From positions 1 to 12,703 of the forward strand of contig CAMFYM010000036.1 in the NCBI GenBank assembly GCA_946002045.1: a DNA stretch of 12,703 bases, written 5' to 3'. Positions 6,864 through 12,703 of the stretch are shown here, piece by piece. The translations under genes were made by a program, and so were the position numbers. The notes beneath the pieces are model-generated. The model made no database searches, had not been told where the DNA came from, and saw only the letters and a program-made list of their open reading frames with translations. Source of the DNA: an uncultured Clostridia bacterium. GTDB lineage: Bacteria; Bacillota; Clostridia; Oscillospirales; Acutalibacteraceae. Every line of letters starts with the position of its first letter. Position 1 is the first letter of the stretch.

Positions 6864-7705
6864 TACTCCTCACCTCCTGCTGCTTCATCTTTATTAGCTT
6901 CGTTGCTGTCTGAAACTACATCCTCAAGATTATCAAAAATATCCTCAAGCTCCACCTTGTCGATAGAAACATTTTCCTCAAAGAAGAACATATCCGTATC
7001 CTCCTTTGGATGCTCGCTTTCAAATTGAGCATGAGTCGGATCAGGTGTGTCTGATACAACCTCACCGTTTTTAATAACTATTACTCGTCTTTGGAAGGAA
7101 CGAACCAAATCGTGCTCGTGAGTAACCATAATTACAGTTGTTCCTGCGTTGTTTATCTTGGTAAGAAGTCCTACGATTTCGTGGCTCATTTCGGGGTCAA
7201 CATTACCGGTAGGCTCGTCCGCAATAATAACCTTTGGATTATTAACCAATGCTCTTGCCAACGAAACTCTCTGCTGCTCGCCACCGGAAAGCTCGTTAGG
7301 CATACATCTTGCCTTTTGTGACAAGCCAACAAGCTGAAGAATATAGGGAACTCTTTTTCTTATTTCCTTTTCCTTTGCGCCGATAACTCTCATTGCAAAA
7401 GCAACATTGTCATAAACGCTCATTTTTGGAATTATACGGAAATCCTGAAAAACAATACCCATATCACGCCTATAATACGGAACCTGTCTTTTTTTAAGTG
7501 TGGCAGAGGAATAATCGTTAAAAATAATTTCGCCCTCTGTTGGCTTTTCCTCATGCATAATAAGCTTTAAAAATGTGCTTTTACCTGCACCTGATGAACC
7601 AACAACAAATACAAATTCTCCATCCTCAATCTTGATATTAACATTTGATAGAGCGTGTGTACCGTTGCTGTCATAAACCTTTGATACATTTCTAAATTCA
7701 ATCAC
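6863..7705 (-). CDS. ftsE: Cell division ATP-binding protein FtsE, with acidic C-terminal extension
   Basis: ATPase half of FtsEX, cytoplasmic and bound to FtsX. From the GTG at 7705 it has 280 residues: Walker A GSSGAGKST (36-44), Q-loop Gln87 in GIVFQDFR, ABC signature LSGGE (139-143), Walker B VIIADEP (159-165), H-loop His196 in THEHD. The start is chosen because the family begins MIEFRNVSKVY and AGAGGT lies exactly 7 nt before this GTG. An in-frame ATG at 7759 would add 18 unusual residues, lacks a ribosome binding site and lies about at the predicted transcription start. FtsE is normally about 220-230 residues. Here residues from about 222 on form an extra tail rich in Asp/Glu (PKEDTDMFFFEENV...GGEE), poor in predicted globular features. 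First gene of the operon with ftsX, three M23 genes, queH and rarA. Confidence 0.95.
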   Translation of the reverse strand: MIEFRNVSKVYDSNGTHALSNVNIKIEDGEFVFVVGSSGAGKSTFLKLIMHEEKPTEGEIIFNDYSSATLKKRQVPYYRRDMGIVFQDFRIIPKMSVYDNVAFAMRVIGAKEKEIRKRVPYILQLVGLSQKARCMPNELSGGEQQRVSLARALVNNPKVIIADEPTGNVDPEMSHEIVGLLTKINNAGTTVIMVTHEHDLVRSFQRRVIVIKNGEVVSDTPDPTHAQFESEHPKEDTDMFFFEENVSIDKVELEDIFDNLEDVVSDSNEANKDEAAGGEE

Positions 7706-7712
7706 AGCTTTT

Positions 7713-7718
7713 ACCTCT
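7713..7718 (-). promoter_or_regulatory. Ribosome binding site that fixes the ftsE GTG start
   Basis: AGAGGT on the minus strand, 7 nt before the GTG at 7705. It agrees with the conserved FtsE N-terminus MIEFRNV and argues against the longer reading frame from 7759. Confidence 0.8.
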
Positions 7719-7774
7719 TGTTTTAATTTTGCGAATTTTGCAATAGTGTAGTGATGCACTCTCGCAAGTTACCT

Positions 7775-7808
7775 ATTATATAATATATCAACTTATGTAA
7801 TAAATCAA
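7775..7808 (-). promoter_or_regulatory. Predicted sigma-A promoter of the ftsEX-M23-queH-rarA operon
   Basis: On the minus strand TTGATT (7808-7803) is followed after 17 nt by TATTAT (7785-7780). A second -10-like TATAAT overlaps at 7780-7775 with a weaker -35, TTATTA, 17 nt upstream. Transcription would begin near 7768-7775 and leave a leader of about 65 nt before the GTG of ftsE. The leader has a weak 6-bp inverted repeat (TTGCGA at 7767-7762, TCGCAA at 7734-7729) and two copies of AATTTTGC, neither clearly functional. The region lies just after the terminator of the upstream gene. Confidence 0.65.
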
Positions 7809-7838
7809 GACCTTTTTGTTACTCTTTTGTAAACATAA

Positions 7839-7869
7839 GAAAATGCACAGCAGGAAAATCTACTGTGCA
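7839..7869 (-). terminator. Intrinsic terminator after the CdaR/PucR-family gene
   Basis: On the minus strand TGCACAGTAG (7869-7860) pairs over 10 bp, including one T-G wobble, with CTGCTGTGCA (7853-7844) around a 6-nt loop, followed by TTTTCTT. It starts 13 nt after the stop codon at 7883, so it ends that gene and separates it from the ftsE promoter. Confidence 0.85.
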
Positions 7870-7882
7870 CTGTTGAATAATT

Positions 7883-8968
7883 TTAGTATTTTATTGGGCT
7901 TGAAGCCAAATACTTGTTAACCATAAGTGCTACCTTAAATACGATAGCATCGTCAAATTCTCTTAAGTCAAGGCCTGTAAGCTTTTTAATCTTTTCAAGC
8001 CTGTAAACCAGCGTATTTCTGTGAACAAAAAGCTTTCTTGATGTTTCGGAAACATTAAGGTTATTTTCAAAAAACTTTTGAATTGTGAATAATGTTTCCT
8101 GATCAAGAGATTCTATTGAGCCACGCTTAAACACTTCCTTAAGGAACATATCGCAAAGAGTTGTGGGAAGTTGATAAATAAGACGGGCAATACCCAAATT
8201 CTCATAGCTAACGATTGTTTTTTCGGTATCAAATACCTTGCCAACCTCAAGTGCAACCTGTGCCTCCTTAAAGGAATGAGCAAGCTCCTTAATACCTGTA
8301 ACACAGGTACCGATGCCGATATATGCATTAAAGTAAAACTCGGAAAGAAGCGTGTCGTTAATTGAACGGGCAAGCTTTTCTAAATCCTTGCTGTCAACAT
8401 TAGGCCTAACCTCTTTAACAAGTGCAATATCGTTTTCGTTGACATTGATAACAAAATCCTTTGACTTGTCAGGGAAGAAATTTTGAATAATATCGAATAC
8501 CGAAACCTCTGTTTCCTGTGTGGTACGAATTAAGAAAACAACCCTTGTTGCATCGTTGTTGAAATGCAGCTCCCTTGATTTGATATAAATATCACCGGGA
8601 AGAATATTGTCAAGAATTACATTTTTAACAAAATTGGAACGGTCAAATTTTTCATCATTATTCTGCTTGATTTGGTCAAGAGAAATAGCGATAAGCTGTG
8701 AATACTTACGGCTGAGCTCGTCTGTACCATCTACAAAAACAGCATATTCGGGACGAATTAAAACATCAAAGGTTGTGTATGTTGAATTGTCAACACAGGT
8801 CTGTGTGCCACTAAAGACACCGGCAGAAACAACACCCTTTCTTACCTCGCCGATAAGTCCAAGGTCACTGCACGCAATAACAGTACCGGACTCATCAACA
8901 ACACCGATTGTTCTGTCAACAGCCTCTCTCATTTGGTTGATTATTCCCTGAAACAGTCTATTTGGCAT
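7883..8968 (-). CDS. CdaR/PucR-family helix-turn-helix transcriptional regulator
   Basis: Cytoplasmic DNA-binding regulator of 361 residues. The C-terminus, about 300-355, is the PucR-type helix-turn-helix: FFENNLNVSETSRKLFVHRN followed by TLVYRLEKIKKLTGLDLR. This is the strongest evidence. The N-terminal part (RLFQGIINQMREAVDRTIGVVDESGTVIACSD, split here from residue 4 to 35) resembles the diacid-recognition sensor domain of CdaR. The middle (about 130-260, with VVFLIRTT, FYFNAYIGIGTCVTGIKEL and SFKEAQVALEVG) matches the degenerate GGDEF-like domain of that family. The ATG at 8968 has AGAGG 8 nt upstream; a GTG at 8977 overlaps that site and is rejected. It has its own promoter and terminator. 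No sugar-diacid or purine genes are near, so ligand and targets cannot be named. Control of ftsEX is possible from position only. Confidence 0.87.
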   Translation of the reverse strand: MPNRLFQGIINQMREAVDRTIGVVDESGTVIACSDLGLIGEVRKGVVSAGVFSGTQTCVDNSTYTTFDVLIRPEYAVFVDGTDELSRKYSQLIAISLDQIKQNNDEKFDRSNFVKNVILDNILPGDIYIKSRELHFNNDATRVVFLIRTTQETEVSVFDIIQNFFPDKSKDFVINVNENDIALVKEVRPNVDSKDLEKLARSINDTLLSEFYFNAYIGIGTCVTGIKELAHSFKEAQVALEVGKVFDTEKTIVSYENLGIARLIYQLPTTLCDMFLKEVFKRGSIESLDQETLFTIQKFFENNLNVSETSRKLFVHRNTLVYRLEKIKKLTGLDLREFDDAIVFKVALMVNKYLASSPIKY

Positions 8969-9051
8969 ATTATTCACCTCTCGTACATATAGTCCTTATC
9001 GCTATGCAAAAACACAAAAATGCACAAAAAGAAAAGGCTCTACTTGTTCAT

Positions 9052-9080
9052 ATTATACAAGACAATTTATCAATTTGCAA
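9052..9080 (-). promoter_or_regulatory. Predicted sigma-A promoter of the CdaR/PucR-family gene
   Basis: On the minus strand TTGCAA (9080-9075), a 17-nt spacer, then a perfect TATAAT (9057-9052). Transcription would begin near 9045, giving a leader of about 77 nt before the ATG at 8968. The -35 element overlaps one arm of the long inverted repeat listed separately. Confidence 0.7.
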
Positions 9081-9122
9081 CTATTTTAACAAAAAAATAT
9101 ATATTTTTTTGTTAGTGTTGCA
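9076..9122. repeat. A+T palindrome nested in a longer inverted repeat, next to the regulator promoter
   Basis: Positions 9087-9114 are a perfect 28-bp palindrome (half-site TAACAAAAAAATA). It is flanked by TGCAAC (9076-9081) and GTTGCA (9117-9122), which are again inverted, with 5 and 2 nt between inner and outer arms. The outer arm overlaps the -35 box of the CdaR/PucR-family promoter. It could be an operator, a curved upstream element, or a weak bidirectional terminator for rsuA. The sequence does not decide between these. Confidence 0.5.
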
Positions 9123-9126
9123 TAAA

Positions 9127-9170
9127 GCAAAACCTTATATACAATATGTAGTTGAAAGGTCTTTTTTTGC
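9127..9170 (-). repeat. Possible bulged hairpin downstream of rsuA
   Basis: On the minus strand GCAAAA-(5 nt)-CCTT (9170-9156) can pair with AAGGTTTTGC (9136-9127) around a 19-nt loop. No good U-run follows. It is the only other structure seen between rsuA and the regulator, and may contribute to ending or stabilising the upstream transcript. Weak evidence. Confidence 0.25.
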
Positions 9171-9182
9171 CCATAGTTATTG

Positions 9183-9893
9183 TTATTTACAATTTTCGAC
9201 TAAATTTATTTCCTCTTGACTCATATACCTGCAATCACCGTAATCAAGGCTTTCGTCTAAAAACAGGCCACCCATTTTCACTCTTTTAAGTTCAATTACC
9301 GTGATTGAGAATTTTTTAAACATTCGTTTAATTTGATGATACATACCCTGCTTAATCGTGACCTGTGCCACGGTTTTTTCATCATTAAGAGCAAGGATTT
9401 GGGCAGGCATACACAGTCCGTCTGTTAGCTCAATGCCCTGTTCAAAGGCATTAACTAAATCGTCATCAAAGGGCTTATCAAGTGTAGCAATATATGTTTT
9501 TGGAATATGATTTTTAGGGCTTAAAATCCTGTGGGCAAAATCACCGTCATCAGTAATCAACACAAAGCCTGTGGTGTCCTTATCAAGCCTGCCGGCAGGG
9601 AAAAGATTTTTCCTTTTCATTTCCTGTGGGAGAATATCTACTACCGTTTTTTCGCTACCACCCTCTGAGGCAGAAATAACCCCCTTTGGCTTGTTCATCA
9701 TTATATACACGAATTTATTATAATTGATTTTACTGCCGTTAAAGCAAATATCTGCTTTGTGCTCATCAACTCGTGCGCCGATATTCTTTTCAACACTGCC
9801 GTTGACGGTAACTAATCCTTTTTTCAAAATTGCTCTTGCATCAGTGCGCGACACATTTAAAGCAACCGAAATAACCTTGTCAATTCTTTCCAT
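9183..9893 (-). CDS. rsuA: RsuA-type 16S rRNA pseudouridine synthase
   Basis: Pseudouridine synthase of the RsuA/RluB/E/F family, which in RsuA modifies U516 of 16S rRNA. The 236-residue protein has an N-terminal S4 RNA-binding domain (about 1-55, with NVSRTDARAILKKGLVTVNG), followed by the catalytic domain. Seen motifs: MMNKPKGVISA (65-75), the catalytic AGRLDKDTTG with Asp104, SPKNHIPKTYIATL, and the C-terminal GMYHQIKRMF plus ELKRVKMGGL. Order and spacing match E. coli RsuA more than RluB, which normally carries longer extensions. The ATG overlaps the stop of the upstream DUF4830 gene (TAATG), with GGAGAG just before it, so the pair is probably translationally coupled. Last gene of the transcript with hflX. 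Confidence 0.92.
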   Translation of the reverse strand: MERIDKVISVALNVSRTDARAILKKGLVTVNGSVEKNIGARVDEHKADICFNGSKINYNKFVYIMMNKPKGVISASEGGSEKTVVDILPQEMKRKNLFPAGRLDKDTTGFVLITDDGDFAHRILSPKNHIPKTYIATLDKPFDDDLVNAFEQGIELTDGLCMPAQILALNDEKTVAQVTIKQGMYHQIKRMFKKFSITVIELKRVKMGGLFLDESLDYGDCRYMSQEEINLVENCK

Positions 9894-10357
9894 TACTCTC
9901 CGTTAAATCCAACTAAAAATCCGTTTTCAGCCGAAGTGTTGCAAATATCTCCACCAATCAGTACGCCGTCACACACAAGCATATCTGCAACCACACCCTG
10001 CTTTTTATCCTTATAATTACTTATGACATAAGTATAAAGCTTTACCTTTTTTCCTTTATAATTACTCAAATCAAATCCCTGATTTATTTGTATTTGATTA
10101 TAGTCGCTATACACCTTATTCCAGCTTTCGGGAATAGTTAATTCCTTTTCCTGAAAATCGCCGTCAACCTCCCAACCGTATGTGGCAAGATAATTTCGTC
10201 TCTCCTCGTCGGTTGATGCACTGATTATGGCAGAAACGCTCTGCTCCTTTTGCAAATGATTAGACAAAAAGGTCAATGCAATAACGGCAACTCCGGTAAC
10301 CACCAGCACCAAGCCGAAAATCATTTTTGGCTTTAATTTTAAAGTAAGCATTTTCAT
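9893..10357 (-). CDS. Membrane-anchored DUF4830 domain protein
   Basis: Small protein of 154 residues, function unknown. Short basic N-terminus, one hydrophobic segment of about 12-32 (MIFGLVLVVTGVAVIALTFL), then a soluble domain predicted outside the membrane. Its features fit DUF4830 as I recall it: TDEERRNYLATYGWEV (49-64), TIPESWNKVYSDYNQIQ (74-90), GFDLSNYKGKKVKLYTYVI, and a C-terminal VCDGVLIGGDIC with Cys129 and Cys139. The hydrophobic segment has no lipobox Cys, so it is an uncleaved anchor or signal peptide. The ATG at 10357 is chosen because GGTGA lies just upstream; a TTG at 10369 in frame has no such site. The gene sits between hflX and rsuA, 31 nt after the former and overlapping the latter. 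The start lies in an inverted repeat. Role not inferable. Confidence 0.82.
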   Translation of the reverse strand: MKMLTLKLKPKMIFGLVLVVTGVAVIALTFLSNHLQKEQSVSAIISASTDEERRNYLATYGWEVDGDFQEKELTIPESWNKVYSDYNQIQINQGFDLSNYKGKKVKLYTYVISNYKDKKQGVVADMLVCDGVLIGGDICNTSAENGFLVGFNGE

Positions 10358-10383
10358 AAAATCACCCAAATAATTTTATGAAA
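10352..10383 (-). promoter_or_regulatory. Inverted repeat enclosing the start site of the DUF4830 gene
   Basis: Perfect 11-bp inverted repeat: on the mRNA strand TTTCATAAAAT (10383-10373) pairs with ATTTTATGAAA (10362-10352) around a 10-nt loop that holds most of the GGGTGA ribosome binding site. The ATG (10357-10355) is in the 3' arm. No U-run follows, so it is not a normal terminator for hflX. The stem is A+T-rich and would be weak. An effect on translation initiation is inferred. Confidence 0.45.
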
Positions 10384-10388
10384 CAAAC

Positions 10389-11690
10389 CTACACAATATA
10401 ATCTTTTACTGTATCAAGAAACGAAATTTCTGCCGTGCAATCAAGAAATAAGCCCTGTTGCAAATACTCCTGGCTGTGAATAACGCCGTCTTTTCTGATT
10501 TTACCTGCTAAATACACCTTGTCAAAGGGCAAAAGAATATTAACTCTTTTTCTTGTTTGAGGCAGAGCCTTTTCAATTGCTTCAAGCAAATCGTCAATGC
10601 CCTGACCTGTTTTTGCACTGATTTTAACACAGGGAATTTCATTTGCACCATAGCTTAAATCATCGCTGATAATACGATAGCGCCAGTCAACATCATCAAA
10701 AAAGCACGCCTTATCGCATTTATTAAAAACATTTATTACAGGCACATCCACACAGCCGTTCTTGAATAATGACTGAAGAATTGAATTGGTTATTTGAATA
10801 TGATTATGACATTCCTCGTTAGAGGCGTCGCAAACATTCAAAATCACATCGGCATATGTTGCCTCCTCCAGCGTTGAGCGAAAGGCATCCACTAATTGAT
10901 GAGGAAGTCTGCTGATAAATCCTACTGTATCCACAAGCATTACCTGCTGACCATTTGGCAAAACAAGCCTTCTTGCAGTAGGGTCAAGTGTGGCAAAAAG
11001 CTTGTCCTCCTGCAATACTCCTGCGTCAGTGAGCCTATTCATCAGCGTGGACTTGCCTGCATTTGTGTATCCCACAATAGCAACGGTAATTACTCCGTTC
11101 TTTCTTCTTCGGATGTGCTGCATATTTCTCCTGCGCTCCACATCGGCAAGCTCTTCCTTGATATACTGAATTTTTCTTCTTATATGACGCTTGTCTGACT
11201 CTAACTTGGTTTCACCGGGACCTCTTGTTCCTATACCCCCACCAAGCCTGGACATACTAACGCCCTTGCCTGTTAGGCGAGGAAGTGAGTATTTAAGCTG
11301 TGCAAGCTCTACCTGAAGCTTACCCTCCTTTGACCTGGCACGACCTGCAAAAATATCAAGTATCAAGGTGGTTCTGTCAACTACCCTTGTATCCGTTTCG
11401 TCCTCAATATTTCTTATTTGAATAGGCGTAAGCTCGCTATCTGCAATAATAAGGTCAATTTCGTTGTTACTGCAAAATTCCTTAATCTCCTGCAATCTGC
11501 CCTTGCCTACATATGTTGCAGCCTCAACAGCAGGTCGCTTTTGCACCATTTGTGCCACCACCTGCGCTCCGGCAGTTGATGCTAATTCACCAAGCTCTGC
11601 CATTGACACATCATAATCATAATCACCTGTATCAACAGCAATCAAAAGTGCCCGTTCCTTTTTTTCTTCATTTGTTAAATCAAAAGACAT
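10389..11690 (-). CDS. hflX: Ribosome-associated GTPase HflX
   Basis: HflX is a GTPase that binds the 50S subunit and splits stalled or stress-damaged ribosomes. The 433-residue protein has the N-terminal HflX domain (about 10-200), with the glycine-rich signature GGGIGTRGPGETKLE (150-164) and a basic helical stretch after it. Then comes the G domain: G1 GYTNAGKST (207-215), G3 DTVGF (254-258), G4 NKCD (323-326) and G5 SAKTG, followed by a C-terminal domain. Length is normal. The ATG at 11690 has GAGGG (11700-11696) 5 nt upstream; the in-frame TTG at 11702 does not. It begins 12 nt after the stop of the penicillin-binding protein gene and precedes the DUF4830 gene and rsuA, which suggests one transcript. 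Confidence 0.96.
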   Translation of the reverse strand: MSFDLTNEEKKERALLIAVDTGDYDYDVSMAELGELASTAGAQVVAQMVQKRPAVEAATYVGKGRLQEIKEFCSNNEIDLIIADSELTPIQIRNIEDETDTRVVDRTTLILDIFAGRARSKEGKLQVELAQLKYSLPRLTGKGVSMSRLGGGIGTRGPGETKLESDKRHIRRKIQYIKEELADVERRRNMQHIRRRKNGVITVAIVGYTNAGKSTLMNRLTDAGVLQEDKLFATLDPTARRLVLPNGQQVMLVDTVGFISRLPHQLVDAFRSTLEEATYADVILNVCDASNEECHNHIQITNSILQSLFKNGCVDVPVINVFNKCDKACFFDDVDWRYRIISDDLSYGANEIPCVKISAKTGQGIDDLLEAIEKALPQTRKRVNILLPFDKVYLAGKIRKDGVIHSQEYLQQGLFLDCTAEISFLDTVKDYIV

Positions 11691-11702
11691 ACAATCCCTC
11701 AA

Positions 11703-12703
11703 TTATTTATTTACAATAGCCTGTAACACTCTGTTTGCGATAGGTCCTGCCGTTCTTGATCCGGAATTACCGTATTCCACAAGCACAACAAAGGCATACG
11801 GATTTTTTTCATCATCCATAAAGCCCACAAACCAAGCAGTATTGTGCGCGTCAACGCCGTCAATTTGAGCCGTACCTGATTTTGCACAAAGATTCAAACC
11901 CTCGTAATTATAATCGCCGTAATTCTCTGTAACATTATAGCGCATCATATTTTTCATTTTCTCTGCAACCTCGACAGTTAAAAGCTGTGTCTCTTTTTTT
12001 ACAAAGCCTAAATCAAGAGCCTTTCCTGCCTTGCTTGCAAATGAATTAACAAGGTTATACGAAACAGTCTTGCCGTCGTTTGCAACTGCACCAACCATAC
12101 GGAGCATTGCTATGGGAGAAACGAGAGTATCGCCCTGACCGATACCGGTCCAGCCGATATAATCGTCTGCATCTCCTTTTTCAAGGAAAAATCTTCCCGT
12201 GGAGGAGTCAATGTCACCACTTACGGATACAGTGGAGGTTAAGCCCAGCTCCTGAACGGTTTTCGCCAGCTTATCAGGTCCAAGCTCTATTGCAATCTGT
12301 GCAAACGCAGAGTTACAGGATTTTGCCAATGCATCCTTAAAATTCAGTTCCCCGTGATAAGCATTACACTCAATAGGTGTTCCTGTGCCCGGGTCATATT
12401 CGCCAACACACCTAAATTTTCTTTCATAAATATCAGGTATATTTTCAATAGCGCATATTGCAGTTACAATCTTAAAGGTTGAACCCGGAGTATAAAGTCC
12501 TGACAGAAGTCGGTTTATATATGCACCCTCGTAATAAGGATTAGTGTCAATATCCGAAGGCTTGTTCTGTGGGTCATATGCCGGAGTAGAAACCATACAA
12601 ACAATATCGCCTGTTTTGTAATTAACAACTCCCACACATCCTGCCTTGTAGTCAGACAGTGCCTTGTATGCAACATCGCAAATATCAGCATCAATAGTCA
12701 GCT
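11703..12703 (-). CDS. Class B penicillin-binding protein, transpeptidase domain (N-terminus outside window)
   Basis: D,D-transpeptidase that cross-links peptidoglycan outside the membrane. The reading frame is open to the right edge: the bases before the GTG at 12635 continue the family sequence LTIDADICDVAYKALSDY, so that GTG is not the start and the true N-terminus (membrane anchor and dimerisation domain) is missing. About 333 residues are visible. Active-site motifs: STFK (12482-12471, catalytic Ser), SCN (12320-12312) and KSGTAQ (KSG at 11882-11874). KSG in place of the commoner KTG is an accepted variant, seen in PbpA-like enzymes. The C-terminus ends shortly after the transpeptidase fold (NRVLQAIVNK), with no PASTA domain, which argues against SpoVD/PBP2x. 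It is likely a PbpA-like partner of a SEDS protein; none is within the window. hflX follows after 12 nt. Confidence 0.9.
   Translation of the reverse strand, partial: LTIDADICDVAYKALSDYKAGCVGVVNYKTGDIVCMVSTPAYDPQNKPSDIDTNPYYEGAYINRLLSGLYTPGSTFKIVTAICAIENIPDIYERKFRCVGEYDPGTGTPIECNAYHGELNFKDALAKSCNSAFAQIAIELGPDKLAKTVQELGLTSTVSVSGDIDSSTGRFFLEKGDADDYIGWTGIGQGDTLVSPIAMLRMVGAVANDGKTVSYNLVNSFASKAGKALDLGFVKKETQLLTVEVAEKMKNMMRYNVTENYGDYNYEGLNLCAKSGTAQIDGVDAHNTAWFVGFMDDEKNPYAFVVLVEYGNSGSRTAGPIANRVLQAIVNK

Noticed and set aside
7706..7759. Longer FtsE reading frame from an ATG at 7759
   Set aside because: The added residues are not FtsE-like, there is no ribosome binding site, and the ATG lies about at the predicted transcription start. 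The GTG at 7705 has a well-placed AGAGGT and gives the family N-terminus.
299..9219. Several plus-strand open frames of 60-114 codons, for example 8607-8951 and 6394-6627
   Set aside because: They lie opposite well-identified genes, match no known motif, and look like antisense shadows. The one mostly between genes (8962-9219) covers the promoter and palindrome region.
10352..10383. Intrinsic terminator after hflX
   Set aside because: The stem is A+T-rich and no U-run follows; the repeat overlaps the next gene's start codon.
12633..12635. GTG as start of the penicillin-binding protein
   Set aside because: The sequence upstream in frame is conserved family sequence without a stop up to the window edge, so the gene is partial there.
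1..12703. CRISPR array, tRNA, rRNA, insertion sequence or phage genes
   Set aside because: No regularly spaced repeats, cloverleaf-like sequences, transposase motifs or attachment-site structures were seen.

Overview
All recognisable genes in this window lie on the minus strand, so the window reads right to left. The DNA is AT-rich. Gene content and style point to a low-GC Bacillota bacterium of class Clostridia, perhaps Oscillospiraceae/Ruminococcaceae-like: QueH-type epoxyqueuosine reductase, a CdaR/PucR regulator, a DUF4830 protein beside rsuA, strong purine-rich ribosome binding sites, and Gram-positive M23 hydrolases next to ftsEX. The lineage is an inference from gene content only.

Right block (12703 to 9183): the catalytic part of a class B penicillin-binding protein (N-terminus outside the window), then hflX (ribosome-associated GTPase), a small membrane-anchored DUF4830 protein, and rsuA (16S rRNA pseudouridine synthase). 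They are closely packed and look like one transcript. The DUF4830 start site sits in a perfect 11-bp inverted repeat.

Middle block (9182 to 7844): an AT-rich intergenic region with an A+T palindrome and a good sigma-A promoter, then a monocistronic CdaR/PucR-family regulator that ends at a clear intrinsic terminator.

Left block (7808 to 1): a promoter followed by a tight seven-gene run: ftsE, ftsX, three consecutive paralogous secreted coiled-coil M23 (LytM) metallopeptidases (called C, B and A here in transcription order), queH and rarA (C-terminus outside the window). Adjacent genes overlap or lie at most 33 nt apart, and I see no terminator between them. FtsEX is the ABC-type complex that activates coiled-coil peptidoglycan hydrolases across the membrane. 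Known partners are PcsB (CHAP), CwlO and RipC (NlpC/P60) and EnvC (degenerate LytM). Here three candidate partners with intact zinc ligands follow the transporter in one operon. This is the most notable feature of the window. It is strengthened by three cysteines shared by A and C but absent from B, by a Thr-rich linker only in B, and by a 13-bp inverted repeat around the translation start of A.

No tRNA, rRNA, CRISPR array, insertion sequence or phage gene is visible. No gap between genes exceeds about 215 nt.
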